DNA of 64,000 nucleotides from Achromobacter pulmonis (GTDB taxonomy: Bacteria > Pseudomonadota > Gammaproteobacteria > Burkholderiales > Burkholderiaceae_B), in the NCBI RefSeq assembly GCF_002885955.2, contig NZ_POQS01000008.1, forward strand, positions 205,590-269,589. Reading direction: 5' to 3'. Position numbers and translations under genes: made by a program. Every line of letters begins with the position of its first letter. Position 1 is the first letter of the stretch. This document shows positions 46,056 through 53,831 of this stretch, piece by piece. The notes below the pieces were generated by a model that had not been told where the DNA came from, made no database searches, and saw nothing but the letters and a program-made list of their open reading frames with translations.

Positions 46056-47240
46056 ATGCCTCTCGCCCTGCTTGCCCTCACCCTGGCGGCCTTTGCCATC
46101 GGGACCACCGAATTCGTCATCGTCGGATTGATTCCGACCATCGCCTCCGATCTGAGCGTTTCCCTGCCTTCGGCCGGTCTGCTGGTCAGCCTGTATGCGC
46201 TGGGCGTGGCCATCGGCGCGCCCGTTCTGACGGCGCTGACCGGCCGCGTGCCGCGCAAGCTGTTGCTGGTCGGCCTCATGGCCTTGTTCACCGCGGGGAA
46301 CCTGGTGGCCTGGCTGGCGCCCGGCTACGAAACGCTGATCGTGGCCCGCCTGCTCACCGGCCTGGCCCACGGCGTGTTCTTCTCGGTGGGCACCATCGTC
46401 GCCACCAGCCTGGTGCCGCGCGAGAAGGGCGCCAGCGCGATCGCGACCATGTTCAGCGGCATGACCGTGGCATTTGTCACCGGGATTCCGCTGGGTACGT
46501 TCATCGGCCAGCATTTCGGCTGGCGCACTACCTTCCTGGTCGTCGCGGCCTTTGGCCTGGTGGCGATGATCGGCGCATGGGCCCTGGTGCCGCGCAATAT
46601 CGCGCATGCCCAACCGGCGCCGCTCAGCCGCCAACTGCGCGTGCTGCTGCAGCCGCGCCTGCTGCTGGTCTATGCCATGACGGCCGTGGGCTACGGCGGT
46701 TCCCTGATCGCCTTCACCTTCCTGGCGCCGATTCTGGAAGACATCACCGGCTTCAGTCCCAACATGGTGAGCCTGGTGTTGCTGGCCTACGGCGTTTCGG
46801 TGGCCGTCGGCAATTTCTGGGGCGGCCGCCTGGCCGACCGCAAGGGTCCGGTGGTGGCGCTCAAGCTCATCTTTGCGCTGCTGGCCGCCGTGCTGCTGGT
46901 GTTGACCTTCACCGCGCCCAGCAAGCCGCTGATGCTGCTGACCGTGCTGGCCTGGGGAGCCGTGGCCTTCGGCAACGTGCCCGGCCTGCAGGTCTATGTG
47001 GTGCGCCTGGCGGAAGAAGTGGCGCCCGAGGCCACCGACGTGGCCACCGGCTTCAATATCTCCGCCTTCAATCTGGGCGTGGCCGGCGGTTCCTGGGCCG
47101 GCGCCCAGGTCGTCAGCCACCTGGGCCTGGCCCACACCCCCTGGGTTGCAGCGCTGGCGACGCTGGGCGCCCTGGGCCTGACCGTGCTGTCGGGGCGGCT
47201 GGACCGCCGCGCCGCCTCCCGGCAGCTGGCCAGCGCCTGA
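46056..47240 (+). CDS. MFS transporter, drug/metabolite exporter type (DHA1)
   Basis: A 394-residue membrane protein with 12 predicted hydrophobic segments. Conserved motifs are the loop-2 region TGRVPRKLLLVGL and LTGLAHGVFFSVGTIVAT, which carries the proton-antiport type motif. It opens PLALLALTLAAFAIGTTEFVIVGLIPTI, typical of the YdhP/AraJ group. It lies in a LysR-controlled module with aldehyde and enone reductases, so it may export a reactive compound or a reduced product. Confidence 0.9.
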   Translation: MPLALLALTLAAFAIGTTEFVIVGLIPTIASDLSVSLPSAGLLVSLYALGVAIGAPVLTALTGRVPRKLLLVGLMALFTAGNLVAWLAPGYETLIVARLLTGLAHGVFFSVGTIVATSLVPREKGASAIATMFSGMTVAFVTGIPLGTFIGQHFGWRTTFLVVAAFGLVAMIGAWALVPRNIAHAQPAPLSRQLRVLLQPRLLLVYAMTAVGYGGSLIAFTFLAPILEDITGFSPNMVSLVLLAYGVSVAVGNFWGGRLADRKGPVVALKLIFALLAAVLLVLTFTAPSKPLMLLTVLAWGAVAFGNVPGLQVYVVRLAEEVAPEATDVATGFNISAFNLGVAGGSWAGAQVVSHLGLAHTPWVAALATLGALGLTVLSGRLDRRAASRQLASA

Positions 47241-47275
47241 AAGTTCATGGCGGGCGCCGGCGCCGCGAGCCTGAG

Positions 47276-47300
47276 GCCAGTCGTTCGACTGGCTTTTTTT
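47276..47300 (+). terminator. Rho-independent terminator after the MFS gene
   Basis: GCCAGTC-GTTC-GACTGGC, a 7-bp stem, is followed by seven T residues. It ends the MFS message before the second LysR-box promoter. Confidence 0.9.
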
Positions 47301-47311
47301 CGCTCCGATAT

Positions 47312-47367
47312 TTGACTTTATTTCAAAAGAATTTGTTCGATAAGAGGCTTAATTGGCAAATATGAAA
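47312..47367 (+). promoter_or_regulatory. LysR box and promoter, copy 2 (dkgB operon)
   Basis: TTGAC-N5-TTCAA (47312-47326) is followed by TCAAAAGAATTTGTTCGATAAG and GGCTTAAT, closely matching copy 1. The best promoter elements are TCGATA (-35) and ATATGA (-10), 17 bp apart. The aligned sequence runs for about 55 bp with only roughly a dozen differences. It drives dkgB and the five following genes. Confidence 0.75.
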
Positions 47368-47429
47368 AGCGCAAACTTCAGCCTATCGGGAAACCACCCC
47401 GCCTTTCACATCATCCCAGGAGTCCTTCC

Positions 47430-48236
47430 ATGAGCAATATTCCTTCCTTCGGCGTCGGCACCTTCCGCCTGAACGGCCAAGTCGTGATCGACTCGGTCCG
47501 CAACGCCCTGGACGTGGGTTACCGCGCCGTCGATACGGCGCAGATCTACGGCAACGAGGCTGAAGTCGGCCAGGCCATCGCCGAAAGCGGCGTGCAGCGC
47601 ACGGACCTCTTCGTGACCACCAAGATCTGGGTCGAGAACTACAGCAAGGCCAGGCTGGTCCCCAGCCTGCAGGACAGCCTCAAGAAGCTGCGCACCGACT
47701 ATGTGGACCTGACCCTGATCCACTGGCCCGCGCCCGGCAATGGCGTGGAGTTGTCCGAGTACATGGAAGCCCTGGCCGATGCCAAGGCCCGGGGCCTGAC
47801 CCGCCAGATCGGCATCTCCAACTTCAATATCGAGCTGACCCGCCAGGCCATCGCCGCCGTGGGCGAGGGCGAGATCGCGACCAACCAGATCGAGCTCAGC
47901 CCCTACCTGCAAGGCCGCAAACTGACGGCTTTCCTGAAGGAGCAGGGCATCCAGGTCACCTCCTACATGACCCTGGCCTACGGCAAGGTGCTCAAAGACC
48001 CGGTGCTGGCCCGCATCGCCGCCAAGCACAACGCCACGGTGGCGCAGGTGGCGCTGGCCTGGGCGCTGCAACTGGGCTATGCCGTGATTCCGTCCTCGAC
48101 CAAGCGCGAGAACCTGGCCAGCAACCTGCTGGCGCGCGACTTCAAGCCGGACGCCGAAGACATGGCCCTGATCGCCTCCCTGGAGCGCAACGGCCGCGAA
48201 GTCAGCCCCGAGGGCCTGGCTCCGGTGTGGGACTAA
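47430..48236 (+). CDS. dkgB: 2,5-diketo-D-gluconate reductase B-type aldo/keto reductase
   Basis: A 268-residue aldo/keto reductase closely like E. coli DkgB (YafB). It shares GVGTFRL, YRAVDTAQIYGNEAEVGQAIA, LTLIHWP, IGISNFN, ATNQIELSPYLQGRK, and the C-terminal PSSTKRENLASNL and SPEGLAPVWD. The catalytic tetrad is Asp and Tyr in DTAQIY, the Lys in TKIW and His in LIHW. It reduces 2,5-diketogluconate in vitro and also aldehydes such as methylglyoxal. It is the first gene of the LysR-box operon. Confidence 0.93.
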   Translation: MSNIPSFGVGTFRLNGQVVIDSVRNALDVGYRAVDTAQIYGNEAEVGQAIAESGVQRTDLFVTTKIWVENYSKARLVPSLQDSLKKLRTDYVDLTLIHWPAPGNGVELSEYMEALADAKARGLTRQIGISNFNIELTRQAIAAVGEGEIATNQIELSPYLQGRKLTAFLKEQGIQVTSYMTLAYGKVLKDPVLARIAAKHNATVAQVALAWALQLGYAVIPSSTKRENLASNLLARDFKPDAEDMALIASLERNGREVSPEGLAPVWD

Positions 48237-48248
48237 GGAGCGCTTGAA

Positions 48249-49214
48249 ATGGCGACTCTGGCTCGCTTGACCGAAGGCGGCTTCAGCATAGGCATCGAGG
48301 CGCCGCTGGACAACGACTGGACGCCCGCGGGCGAACAGGCGCGACGGCAGGACGGCCGCCTGCCCGGCGAGCCGGACCTGCGCCGCCATGCCGAACTGGC
48401 CCGGCTGGCCGACACGCTCGGCTTTCGCGCCCTGTGGGTGCGGGACGTGCCGCTGTACGACCCGTCCTTCGGCGATGCGGCCCAGGTGTTCGAGGTGTTT
48501 TCCTACCTGGGCTACCTGGCCGGCGTCACGCAGGACATTCTGTTGGGCACGGCCGCCGTGGTGCTGCCGATTCGTGAGCCGCTGCTTACGCTCAAGTCCG
48601 CCGCCACCGTGCAGCGCCTGAGCGGCAACCGCCTGCTGCTGGGCGTGGCCAGCGGCGACCGTCCCGTGGAGTATCCGCTGTTCGGCCGCGACTTCGCGGG
48701 CCGTGGCGCGAGCTTCCGCGACCAGGTGCAGCTGCTGCGCGACAGCGCGCAGGCCCGTTTGCCGGGTGGGCTCGATGTGCTGCCGCGCATGGACGCGGCG
48801 CTGCCGCTGCTGGTGGCCGGCCTGGCCCAGCAGACTCCCGACTGGGTGGCTGAAAACATGGACGGCTGCCTGGCCTACCCGGGCACGCCCGAGGACCATG
48901 CGCGCCGCGTGGCGGCCTGGCGCGCCGTGGCGGGCGGCAAGCCATACGCCAGCTTCATCCATCTGGATTTGACCGAAGACGCCGACGAGCCGCTGCAACG
49001 CTGGCGCTTCGGCCTGCGCGGCGGCCGCCGGGCCCTGATCGCCGAACTGCACGCGCTGCGCGCGGCCGGCGTCGATCACGTGGGCCTGCATTTCCGCCGC
49101 AACCAGCGCCCGCTCGACGAGACTTTCCATGAGATCGCCGAGCACGTGCTGCCTGTTTTTCATCGTTCAGCGGCCAAGGTGACTGCGCCGGCCGAGGAGA
49201 TTTGCAATGCCTGA
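48249..49214 (+). CDS. LLM-class flavin-dependent oxidoreductase (BA3436-type)
   Basis: A 321-residue member of the luciferase-like monooxygenase family. Recognisable pieces are ELARLADTLGFRALWVRDVPLYDPSFGDAAQVFEV-like N-terminal sequence, ILLGTAAVVLPIREPLLTLKSAATVQRLSGNRLLLGVASGD and PDWVAENMDGCLAYPGTPE. I recognise the pattern of the BA3436 subgroup, of unknown reaction. It uses FMN or F420-type cofactors; flavin is more likely in this organism. It overlaps the next gene by 8 bp. Confidence 0.82.
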   Translation: MATLARLTEGGFSIGIEAPLDNDWTPAGEQARRQDGRLPGEPDLRRHAELARLADTLGFRALWVRDVPLYDPSFGDAAQVFEVFSYLGYLAGVTQDILLGTAAVVLPIREPLLTLKSAATVQRLSGNRLLLGVASGDRPVEYPLFGRDFAGRGASFRDQVQLLRDSAQARLPGGLDVLPRMDAALPLLVAGLAQQTPDWVAENMDGCLAYPGTPEDHARRVAAWRAVAGGKPYASFIHLDLTEDADEPLQRWRFGLRGGRRALIAELHALRAAGVDHVGLHFRRNQRPLDETFHEIAEHVLPVFHRSAAKVTAPAEEICNA

Positions 49215-50325
49215 TATCCAAGATCCCCTGTTCAAACCGTATTCGATGGGCGGCATCGACCTGCCCAACCGCATCGTCATGCCCCCGATGACGCGTTCGC
49301 GCGCCAGCCAGCCCGGCGACGTGCCCAACGCCCTGATGGCCGAGTACTACGCCCAGCGCGCCAGCGCCGGCCTTATCGTCAGCGAAGGCACCTGGATCTC
49401 GCCGCTGGGCAAGGGCTATGCCTGGACGCCCGGCATCCATACGCCGGAGCAGATAGCAGGCTGGCGCCTGGTGACCGAAGCCGTGCACGCCGCCGGCGGC
49501 CGCATCTTTGCTCAGCTCTGGCACGTGGGCCGCTTGAGCCACAGCAGCCTGTTGAATGGCCAGTCGCCCGTGTCTTCCTCGGCCATCCAGGCCCAGGGCG
49601 TGAATGTGTTCGTGGCCGAGGCCGACGGCAAGCCCGGCTTCGCCCAGGCGTCCATGCCGCGCGCGCTCAGCGTCGACGAGATCCACGCCATCGTGGCCGA
49701 CTACCGCCAGGCCGCGCGCAACGCCATGGAAGCCGGTTTCGACGGCGTGGAGCTGCATGCGGCCAACGGCTACCTGGTCAACCAGTTCATCGACTCCAAC
49801 GCCAACGGCCGCACCGACGAGTATGGCGGCGCGCTGGAAAACCGCCTGCGCTTCCTTGGCGAAGTGACCCAGGCGCTGATCGAGGGCACGGGCGGCGCCG
49901 GCCGCGTCGGCATTCGCCTGGCGCCGCTGACCACGCTCAATGGCTGTGTGGACGCGGACCCTGAAACCACTTACCTGGGAGCGGCCCGGCTGCTGGCCGG
50001 CATGGGCGTGGGCTATATCCACATTGCCGAGGCCGACTGGGAAGACGCGCCGCTCATGCCGGTGGACTTCAAGCAGCGCCTGCGTCAGGCCTTCCCCGGC
50101 GCCATGATCTATGCCGGCGGCTACACGGCCGAGCGCGCCCGCCAGGCCCTGGAGCAGGGCTGGGCCGACCTGATCGGCTTTGGCCGGCCTTTTGTCGCCA
50201 ACCCCGACCTGCCCGAGCGCCTGCGCACCGGCGCGCCGCTGAACCTGCATGACCGCGAAACACTGTTCGGCGGCGGCGAGTGCGGCCTGACCGACTACCC
50301 CGCACTGGAAACCGAAGAAGCCTGA
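49207..50325 (+). CDS. Old-yellow-enzyme family alkene reductase (NemA-like)
   Basis: A 372-residue FMN enzyme. The substrate-anion His/Asn pair is HAANGYLVNQF near residue 181; FMN-binding parts are IVMPPMTRSRA at the N-terminus and IGFGRPFVANPDLPERL near the C-terminus. YGGALENRLRF is a family motif. It reduces activated alkenes such as enones and N-ethylmaleimide. The ATG at 49207 overlaps the LLM gene stop, with GAGGAG upstream. Its neighbours suggest a broad electrophile-reduction role. Confidence 0.93.
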   Translation: MPDIQDPLFKPYSMGGIDLPNRIVMPPMTRSRASQPGDVPNALMAEYYAQRASAGLIVSEGTWISPLGKGYAWTPGIHTPEQIAGWRLVTEAVHAAGGRIFAQLWHVGRLSHSSLLNGQSPVSSSAIQAQGVNVFVAEADGKPGFAQASMPRALSVDEIHAIVADYRQAARNAMEAGFDGVELHAANGYLVNQFIDSNANGRTDEYGGALENRLRFLGEVTQALIEGTGGAGRVGIRLAPLTTLNGCVDADPETTYLGAARLLAGMGVGYIHIAEADWEDAPLMPVDFKQRLRQAFPGAMIYAGGYTAERARQALEQGWADLIGFGRPFVANPDLPERLRTGAPLNLHDRETLFGGGECGLTDYPALETEEA

Positions 50326-50328
50326 GCC

Positions 50329-51357
50329 ATGAACATGAACACCGACAGTCTTGCCGCCCCCAAGCGCATGTCCGCACCGACCGCGATCGGCTTCGGCACG
50401 GCGCCCCTGGGCAACATGTACCGCAACATTCCCGAGCAGGAAGCGCTGGCCACGGTGGAGTCCGCTTGGCAGCAGGGCATACGCTACTTCGACGCGGCTC
50501 CGCTGTATGGCGCGGGCCTGGCCGAGCTTCGCCTGGGCGAGGCGCTGCAGCACCATCCGCGCAGCGAATACGTGCTGACCACGAAGGTGGGGCGCCTGAT
50601 CCTGGACGAGGTGGAGGACACCTCCAAGCGCGACCTGGGCGAGAAGGGCGGCCTGTTCGAGCACGGTCTGCCCAACAAGATCGCCTACGACTACACGGCC
50701 GACGGCACCATGCGCGCCATCGAGGGCAGCCTCAAGCGCCTGAAGACCGACCACATCGACCATGTCTTCATCCACGACCCGGCCGTGGATTTCCACGGCG
50801 ACAGCTGGAAGGACGTGTTCCAGGTAGCCATGGACGGCGCCGCCCGGGCCTTGACCCGCCTGCGCGAGCAGGGCGTGATCAAGGGCTGGGGCCTGGGCGT
50901 GAACCGCGTCGAGCCCTGCGAGATGGCGCTGGAGCAGTCCGATCCCGACGGCTTTCTGCTGGCGGGCCGCTACACGCTGCTCGACCATGCCGACGCACTG
51001 CGCAAGCTGATGCCGGCCAGCCTGAAGCGCGGCGTGGGCATCGTGGTGGGCGGTCCGTACAACTCCGGCGTGCTGGCCGGGGGCGATCACTACGAGTACC
51101 AGAAGGCATCGCCGGAAATCCTGGAGCGCGTGGCGCGCCTGCGCCGCTTGAGCGAGGAGCACCAGGTGGACATCCGTGCCGCGGCCCTGCAGTTCTCGCT
51201 GGCCCACCCCGCGGTGATCGCGGCCATCCCTGGCGCCAGCCGCCCCGAGCGCATTGCCGAGAACCTGGCGTTGGCCAAGGCGCCGATTCCGGCCGCGTTC
51301 TGGACGGCGCTGCGCGATCAGGGCCTGGTGTCGGCCCACGCGCCTCTACCTCTCTGA
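50329..51357 (+). CDS. Aldo/keto reductase, D-threo-aldose-1-dehydrogenase type
   Basis: A 342-residue AKR. The N-terminal IGFGTAPLGNMYRNI and the catalytic region YFDAAPLYGAGLAELRLGEAL (Asp and Tyr), TKVGRL (Lys) and DHVFIHDP (His) are present. IPGASRPERIAENLAL binds the cofactor phosphate. It resembles the L-fucose/D-threo-aldose dehydrogenases rather than the DkgB type in the same operon. It starts 3 bp after the previous stop. Natural substrate unknown. Confidence 0.9.
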   Translation: MNMNTDSLAAPKRMSAPTAIGFGTAPLGNMYRNIPEQEALATVESAWQQGIRYFDAAPLYGAGLAELRLGEALQHHPRSEYVLTTKVGRLILDEVEDTSKRDLGEKGGLFEHGLPNKIAYDYTADGTMRAIEGSLKRLKTDHIDHVFIHDPAVDFHGDSWKDVFQVAMDGAARALTRLREQGVIKGWGLGVNRVEPCEMALEQSDPDGFLLAGRYTLLDHADALRKLMPASLKRGVGIVVGGPYNSGVLAGGDHYEYQKASPEILERVARLRRLSEEHQVDIRAAALQFSLAHPAVIAAIPGASRPERIAENLALAKAPIPAAFWTALRDQGLVSAHAPLPL

Positions 51358-51365
51358 TCGAAGCC

Positions 51366-51695
51366 ATGAGCACCACTACCCCCTCCCGCCCGTTGTTCGC
51401 CGGGCGCAGCTTTCGTGTCGACTACGACGGTCTGTCGGCGCACAACATCTATTCGGAAGATGGCAAGACGATCCGCTACGCCATCGTCTCGGGCGCCTAC
51501 GCCGGCGCCAGCGGCGAGGCGCAATGCCAGTGGCAGGAGGTCAACGATGGCGTTTACGCGATCTCCTGGCAGGAAGCGGATGGCGCCACCGTCGTGCATA
51601 TCGACGATTTCATCCGCGGCCGTTCGCAGGCCTTCTTCACCGCCGCCGATCTGAGCTTTTATCGCATGCAGGGGCCGCTGACCGAGCTCCACTGA
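51366..51695 (+). CDS. MoaF-domain protein
   Basis: A 109-residue small protein with a MoaF-like fold pattern (GRSFRVDYDGLSAHNIYSEDGKTIRYAIVSG, then WQEVNDGVYAISWQEADGATVVHIDDF). MoaF domains are seen with reductase genes, and their function is not settled. It has no signal peptide. The ATG at 51366 starts 8 bp after the aldo/keto reductase. Being inside the reductase operon, it may be an accessory or substrate-binding protein. Confidence 0.75.
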   Translation: MSTTTPSRPLFAGRSFRVDYDGLSAHNIYSEDGKTIRYAIVSGAYAGASGEAQCQWQEVNDGVYAISWQEADGATVVHIDDFIRGRSQAFFTAADLSFYRMQGPLTELH

Positions 51696-51709
51696 AAAAG
51701 GAAGCAAGC

Positions 51710-52672
51710 ATGAACACCATGCAAGCCTGGTTGTTGAACCAGCAGCAGATCCGCCTGGGCCGCAAAACACGGCCCAGCCCCACCGGCGCCACGGTGCTGG
51801 TGAAAAACCGCGCCATCGGCCTCAATCCCGTCGACTGGAAGCTGATCGACGGACGGCTGGGCCGTTTCGACACCGACACCATTCCGGGCGTGGACGGCAT
51901 GGGCGTGATCGCCGCCGTCGGGGATGCGGCATCGCACCTGCGCGTGGGAACGCGGGTGGCCTACCACACCGATCTGCGCAAGGATGGCAGTTTCAGCGAA
52001 TACACGCTGGTCGACGCCCGCGCGCTGCTGCCCGTGCCCGGCGGCCTGAGCGACGTGGCTGCCGCGGCTTTTCCGTGTCCGGTACTGACCGCCTGGCAGG
52101 CGCTGCAGAAGCTGCCAGCCATTGCGGGCAAGACCATTCTGCTGAACGGCGCGGGCGGCGCCGTGGGCAGCGCGATCTGCCAACTGCTGGCCCAGCGCGG
52201 CGCCAAGGTCTATGCCACGGCCAGCCCGCGGCGCCATGCCTTCCTGGCGCAAGCCGGCGTGGTGCAGGCGGTGGACTACCGTGACGAGCGCTGGGCCGAG
52301 CGCTTCGCGGGCATGCGGTTCTATGCCGCCTTCGATACGGTCAGTGGCGACAGTGCCCGGGGGCTGGCGGCCATGCTGGAGTACTACGGCCATCTGGTCT
52401 GCATTCAGGACCGGCTGGACGCCTCGCCGGTCGCGCCTTTCAGCAGCTGTATTTCGCTGCACGAAATCGCGTTGGCCGCCCAGCACGGCCATGGCAGCGA
52501 TGCGCAGTGGAGCGAACTGGTCGCCGCCGCAGCGCAGCTGCTGCAGCAGGTCCAGCAGGGCAAGCTGGTGCTGCCGGCCATCCAGACCGTGGCCTTCGAG
52601 CAGCTGGATACCGCCCTGGCCCGGCTCAAGGCAAACAACGACGGCAGCAAATACGTGGCGGTTTTTGCGTAG
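51710..52672 (+). CDS. Quinone-oxidoreductase-type alcohol dehydrogenase (MDR family)
   Basis: A 320-residue medium-chain dehydrogenase/reductase without structural zinc cysteines. The nucleotide-binding motif is LLNGAGGAVGSAICQLLA near residue 144, and the N-terminal part has IGLNPVDWKLIDGR and PGVDGMGVIAAVG. It is of the quinone-oxidoreductase type, reducing quinones or enones with NADPH. It ends the LysR-box operon. No clear terminator follows; a T-run at 52711-52716 has only a weak stem before it. Confidence 0.88.
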   Translation: MNTMQAWLLNQQQIRLGRKTRPSPTGATVLVKNRAIGLNPVDWKLIDGRLGRFDTDTIPGVDGMGVIAAVGDAASHLRVGTRVAYHTDLRKDGSFSEYTLVDARALLPVPGGLSDVAAAAFPCPVLTAWQALQKLPAIAGKTILLNGAGGAVGSAICQLLAQRGAKVYATASPRRHAFLAQAGVVQAVDYRDERWAERFAGMRFYAAFDTVSGDSARGLAAMLEYYGHLVCIQDRLDASPVAPFSSCISLHEIALAAQHGHGSDAQWSELVAAAAQLLQQVQQGKLVLPAIQTVAFEQLDTALARLKANNDGSKYVAVFA

Positions 52673-52720
52673 GCCGGCGCTCTCAGGGCGGCCCATATGG
52701 ATGCCGGGCGTTTTTTCTGT

Positions 52721-52772
52721 GGATAACCCTTGTCCATAAGTGGAAACCCGGCTAAAATCTTGGGCGTTATCC
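52721..52772 (+). promoter_or_regulatory. Promoter of the magnesium locus, bracketed by a 7-bp inverted repeat
   Basis: TTGTCC (52730-52735) and TAAAAT (52753-52758) are separated by 17 bp. The exact inverted repeat GGATAAC (52721-52727) and GTTATCC (52766-52772) stands on each side, 38 bp apart, so both promoter boxes lie between the arms. That could be a pair of operator half-sites or a hairpin. Transcription would start near 52765, giving a leader of about 310 nt to the first longer gene. Confidence 0.6.
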
Positions 52773-52790
52773 ATCCCAGGAGCAATCTTC

Positions 52791-52844
52791 GTGAATACCG
52801 ATTCCGGCGAAAGTTGTCGATCTTGCATCGACGCCGCTGTCTGA
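52791..52844 (+). CDS. Leader ORF 1 (17 codons)
   Basis: GTG at 52791 is preceded by AGGAG with 8-bp spacing, a good translation start. The peptide reads MNTDSGESCRSCIDAAV and ends at TGA (52842-52844). It is acidic at the front and has two cysteines three residues apart. The hairpin GTCGAT/ATCGAC lies within it (52816-52832). Two strong hairpins follow directly. The arrangement resembles regulatory leader peptides. It is too short for an ordinary gene and could be chance, but the good ribosome-binding site argues for translation. Confidence 0.5.
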   Translation: MNTDSGESCRSCIDAAV

Positions 52845-52868
52845 CAGGTCCACGCAGAACTCCGTCTG

Positions 52869-52923
52869 CCGCAGCCTGTTGAACAGGTTGCGGTCTTCCC
52901 GGTCGCATCAGGCTTACCGGGAA
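52869..52923 (+). promoter_or_regulatory. Two leader hairpins downstream of leader ORF 1
   Basis: Hairpin A: CCGCAGCCTGT pairs with ACAGGTTGCGG around a TGA loop (52869-52893, 11 bp with one G-T). Hairpin B: TTCCCGGT pairs with ACCGGGAA (52896-52903 with 52916-52923), 8 bp, 12-nt loop. Neither has a U-run. Together with the leader ORF they make a structured 5' leader of about 310 nt. The rest of the leader (52924-53078) is GC-rich and I see no further clear signal until GGAGG before the next ATG. Confidence 0.6.
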
Positions 52924-53078
52924 CCTCCCCAACGTATACACCGGCGTACCAACCGCCAGAACCGCCGCTAGCCGCAGCGCCCGCGTACGCGCACGCCTGT
53001 TTCGTGCCGTGCTTCCAGCGCCGCGCAGGCCTGCGCGCGTATTCGCGATCACGCTCCCCGTTCCTGCAATGGAGGTCG

Positions 53079-53413
53079 TTATGCGTTTCTTCGACTTGTT
53101 CCTGCGCCGCGCCGGCGTGGACCGTGCCGCCGCCCTGAGCCGCCGCCGCGGCACTTCGCGCCTGACCGTCATTTGTCCGCGCGGCGAACTGGGCGCCCTG
53201 CGCAAGCAGATCTATCTGGACTTCAGCGCCGCCGGCCTGGCCGTCTCGCAAGTCCAGATCGAACCGGGCCACGACCCCGATACGGCATCGGCCTGCATCA
53301 CGGTCAATTGCCCCCCCGAGCTGCGCGGCGAGCTGATGTCGCAGGCCCGCCGCCTGAGCGCCAACCCCGCCGTGCGCCGCGTGCATTTCGGCGCGCAGGC
53401 CGCGATGGCCTGA
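53079..53413 (+). CDS. Stand-alone MgtC C-terminal (ACT-like) domain protein
   Basis: A 111-residue soluble protein. Its pattern, RLTVICPRGELGALRKQIYLDFSA-type start, then VSQVQIEPGHDPDTASACITVNCPP, then MSQARRLSANPAVRRVHFG, resembles the cytoplasmic C-terminal domain of MgtC, which is ACT-like. No membrane part is present, whereas MgtC itself has a membrane domain in front. A GGAGG lies 8 bp before the ATG. It lies in the 5' part of an mgtA transcript, so a regulatory or accessory role in Mg2+ homeostasis is likely. The MgtC similarity is by pattern, not by a database search. Confidence 0.65.
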
Positions 53414-53441
53414 GCCGTCCGGCCCAAACCAGGAGAGATCC

Positions 53442-53510
53442 ATGCCCAGTGCCTTAGACCCTGAATCTCGATTGCGCCGTGCAGTGCGCGGCACCGGCAT
53501 GCCTGTCTGA
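53442..53510 (+). CDS. Leader ORF 2 (22 codons)
   Basis: ATG at 53442 follows AGGAGAG. The peptide is MPSALDPESRLRRAVRGTGM followed by PV and TGA at 53508. It starts 28 bp after the ACT-like gene and ends about 320 nt before mgtA. It has an acidic/proline patch (DPE) followed by basic residues (RLRR), like the Mg2+-sensing MgtL peptide of enterics (acidic/Pro then Arg-rich), although it is not homologous in sequence. Its stop codon lies in the stem formed by the following leader. Confidence 0.5.
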   Translation: MPSALDPESRLRRAVRGTGMPV

Positions 53511-53544
53511 CCCGTCTTCTCGCTGCGAGCCGACGATCGGACAG
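53503..53544 (+). promoter_or_regulatory. Leader stem that sequesters the stop codon of leader ORF 2
   Basis: CTGTCTGA (53503-53510) can pair with TCGGACAG (53537-53544), 8 bp with one G-T. Inside is the small hairpin CTCG-CTG-CGAG (53519-53529). Further stems CCAGG/CCTGG and CGGAC/GTCCG lie downstream, and the leader 53414-53831 is about 420 nt long in all. A ribosome translating to the stop codon would open this stem, a typical setting for translation-coupled control of the downstream gene. Function is inferred. Confidence 0.5.
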
Positions 53545-53831
53545 CCGTTCCGGTCCGTACGGAGCCCGCAGCCCAGGATCTCCGGCCTGGCCCACGCCAC
53601 GTGAGCCGCTAGCGCCGCCCCGGATTCCTTCGCCAGCCTTTCTTCCGTTTTCCGCACCCGGCGCATCTACGACGCGATCCGGACACCGGCAACATCGCCC
53701 CGGCGTCTGCGCACGCCCGTAAGCGGAACGACGACCTGCCCCCCGCAGGCCGTGGCCCGCGGCCGGCCGCGCGCAGCCGTGGGCGGAAGCGTCAGTGTCT
53801 CCGACAACACCAGAAAAACCGGAGCACTCCA

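Noticed and set aside
52681..52720. Terminator after the reductase operon
   Set aside because: A six-T run is present at 52711-52716 but I could not find a stable stem directly before it.
52765..53831. M-box or yybP-ykoY riboswitch in front of mgtA
   Set aside because: I do not find the conserved M-box or yybP-ykoY blocks here; the region shows leader ORFs and simple hairpins instead.
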